Origin: Chloroflexota bacterium
Lineage (GTDB): Bacteria; Chloroflexota; Anaerolineae; Anaerolineales; Villigracilaceae
Direction: 5' to 3'
DNA length: 6,256 nt
Assembly: GCA_021823555.1 (NCBI GenBank)
Contig: JAKANW010000187.1
Coordinates: 1-6,256, forward strand
Shown here: positions 5,523 through 6,256 of the stretch, piece after piece
Layout: each line of letters begins with the position of its first letter
Numbering within the stretch: the first letter of the stretch is position 1
The notes under the pieces: model-generated
Database searches by the model: none
Told to the model about the DNA's origin: nothing
Seen by the model: the letters and a program-made list of their open reading frames with translations, nothing else
Position numbers and translations under genes: made by a program

Positions 5523-6256
5523 CTATTCAACAGTCTCCGGGACGATCTCTTCCAACAGGAAAGATTCCTGACAGTTGGTGCACTGCGCCTCGCGCTTGTT
5601 GGCAATGACCAGCAGCCCGTTGCACTTGGGACACGGTTGGACCAGCGGTTTCTTCCAGGAGGTGAAGTCGCAGTTCGGGTAATTTATGCAGCCGTAAAAG
5701 ACGCGGCCTTTGCGCGTCTTGCGCTCGACGATGTCGCCGCCGTCCTTCGGGCAGGTCACGCCGATCTTCTCCAGCCAGGGTTCGGTGTGACGGCATTCAG
5801 GGAAACCGGAGCACGAAATGAATTTGCCGTAACGTCCATAGCGGATGACCAGTTCCCTGCCGCATTCCGGGCAGGCTCGGCCAATCGGTTCGGGGCCGGA
5901 CTTGACCACGGGCATGTCCGCCTGCGCCTTCTGGACCTCCCCGGCAAAGGGAACGTAGAACTCGCTCATCACACGCACCCACTCGGCATCGCCCTCCGCG
6001 ATCTTATCGAGGTCCTCTTCCATGCGGGCGGTAAACTTCAAATCCACGATATCCGGGAAATACCGGATCATCAAGTCATTGACCAACACGCCGGTCTCGG
6101 TCGGGACGAGGCGCTTGTCCACGCGTTCCACATAGCCGCGCTGCTGGATGGTAGAGATCGTTGGCGCATACGTGGAGGGACGGCCAATCCCGTTGTCCTC
6201 CAAAGTAGCCACCAGTGAGGCTTCACTGAAACGCGGCGGCGGCTGGGTGAAGTGCT
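5523..6256 (-). CDS. topA: DNA topoisomerase I, C-terminal part (N-terminus beyond window edge)
   Basis: The last ~244 residues of a type IA topoisomerase, which relaxes negative supercoils by nicking one strand through a tyrosyl-DNA link. The frame stays open to the window edge. It begins HFTQPPPRFSEASL and continues NGIGRPSTYAPTISTIQQRG, a hallmark of bacterial TopA core domain; the active-site tyrosine lies upstream, outside the window. The core is followed by three C-terminal zinc ribbons that help bind single-stranded DNA. The first (5793-5873) has CPEC...CSGFPEC. The second (5670-5753) has CPKD...CINYPNC, with Asp in place of one Cys. The third (5571-5633) has CPKC...CTNC. The stop is TAG at 5523-5525. 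The GTG at 6212 is an internal valine, not a start. The next leftward gene begins 230 bases on and has its own promoter, so the two are probably not one operon. Confidence 0.96.
   Translation of the reverse strand, partial: HFTQPPPRFSEASLVATLEDNGIGRPSTYAPTISTIQQRGYVERVDKRLVPTETGVLVNDLMIRYFPDIVDLKFTARMEEDLDKIAEGDAEWVRVMSEFYVPFAGEVQKAQADMPVVKSGPEPIGRACPECGRELVIRYGRYGKFISCSGFPECRHTEPWLEKIGVTCPKDGGDIVERKTRKGRVFYGCINYPNCDFTSWKKPLVQPCPKCNGLLVIANKREAQCTNCQESFLLEEIVPETVE

Noticed and set aside
5430..5532. Direct repeat CTATTCAAC near 5430 and 5523 as a possible attachment site
   Set aside because: At nine bases it is short, one copy overlaps the topA stop region, and there are no integrase or mobile genes between or beside the copies.
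5319..6218. Long plus-strand open frame of 299 codons
   Set aside because: It lies opposite topA, whose protein matches known domains along its whole length. The plus-strand product has no recognisable domain.

Overview
The window is an ordinary-looking bacterial chromosome segment of moderate GC content. Six protein-coding genes, one tRNA gene and several short regulatory or repeat structures fill almost all of it. Gene content and protein style suggest an uncultured member of the Chloroflexota, probably Anaerolineae. This rests on the overall look of the 331-aa two-helix protein, the TopA zinc-ribbon tail and the dgt/greA proteins, and it is an inference from recognition, not a search result. 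No phage, transposase, CRISPR or toxin-antitoxin genes are visible.

Layout, left to right. (1) The 3' part of a family I CoA-transferase beta subunit (GctB/IpdB-like) runs off the left edge. Its stop codon overlaps by one base the start of a CPBP-family (CAAX/Abi) intramembrane metalloprotease, so these two form an operon. (2) After a 12-bp perfect inverted repeat comes a HAD-superfamily hydrolase, best started at a GTG at 1528. (3) A strong sigma70-type promoter, whose -35 box overlaps the HAD stop codon, drives a class II tRNA-Leu with anticodon UAA and an encoded CCA. One base beyond the CCA starts a roughly 69-bp imperfect palindrome that looks like a dispersed repeat. (4) dgt (dGTP triphosphohydrolase-like HD protein) and greA (transcript cleavage factor) follow, 21 bases apart. 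(5) A hairpin at 4265-4290 with T-rich flanks on both sides ends the rightward genes and also lies just beyond the stop codon of the first leftward gene, so it appears to serve as a shared terminator. (6) On the minus strand lies a 331-aa protein of unknown function with two transmembrane helices, its own TATAAT promoter and a good AAGGAG ribosome binding site. (7) The C-terminal part of topA (DNA topoisomerase I) is also on the minus strand and runs off the right edge.

The genes are mostly housekeeping: nucleotide pool control (dgt), transcription elongation (greA), DNA topology (topA) and leucine decoding (tRNA-Leu). They do not form one pathway. The least understood item is the 331-aa membrane protein. 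The most interesting non-coding items are the palindrome abutting the tRNA and the inverted repeat that buries the HAD ribosome binding site. I do not see a clear new multi-gene system here.
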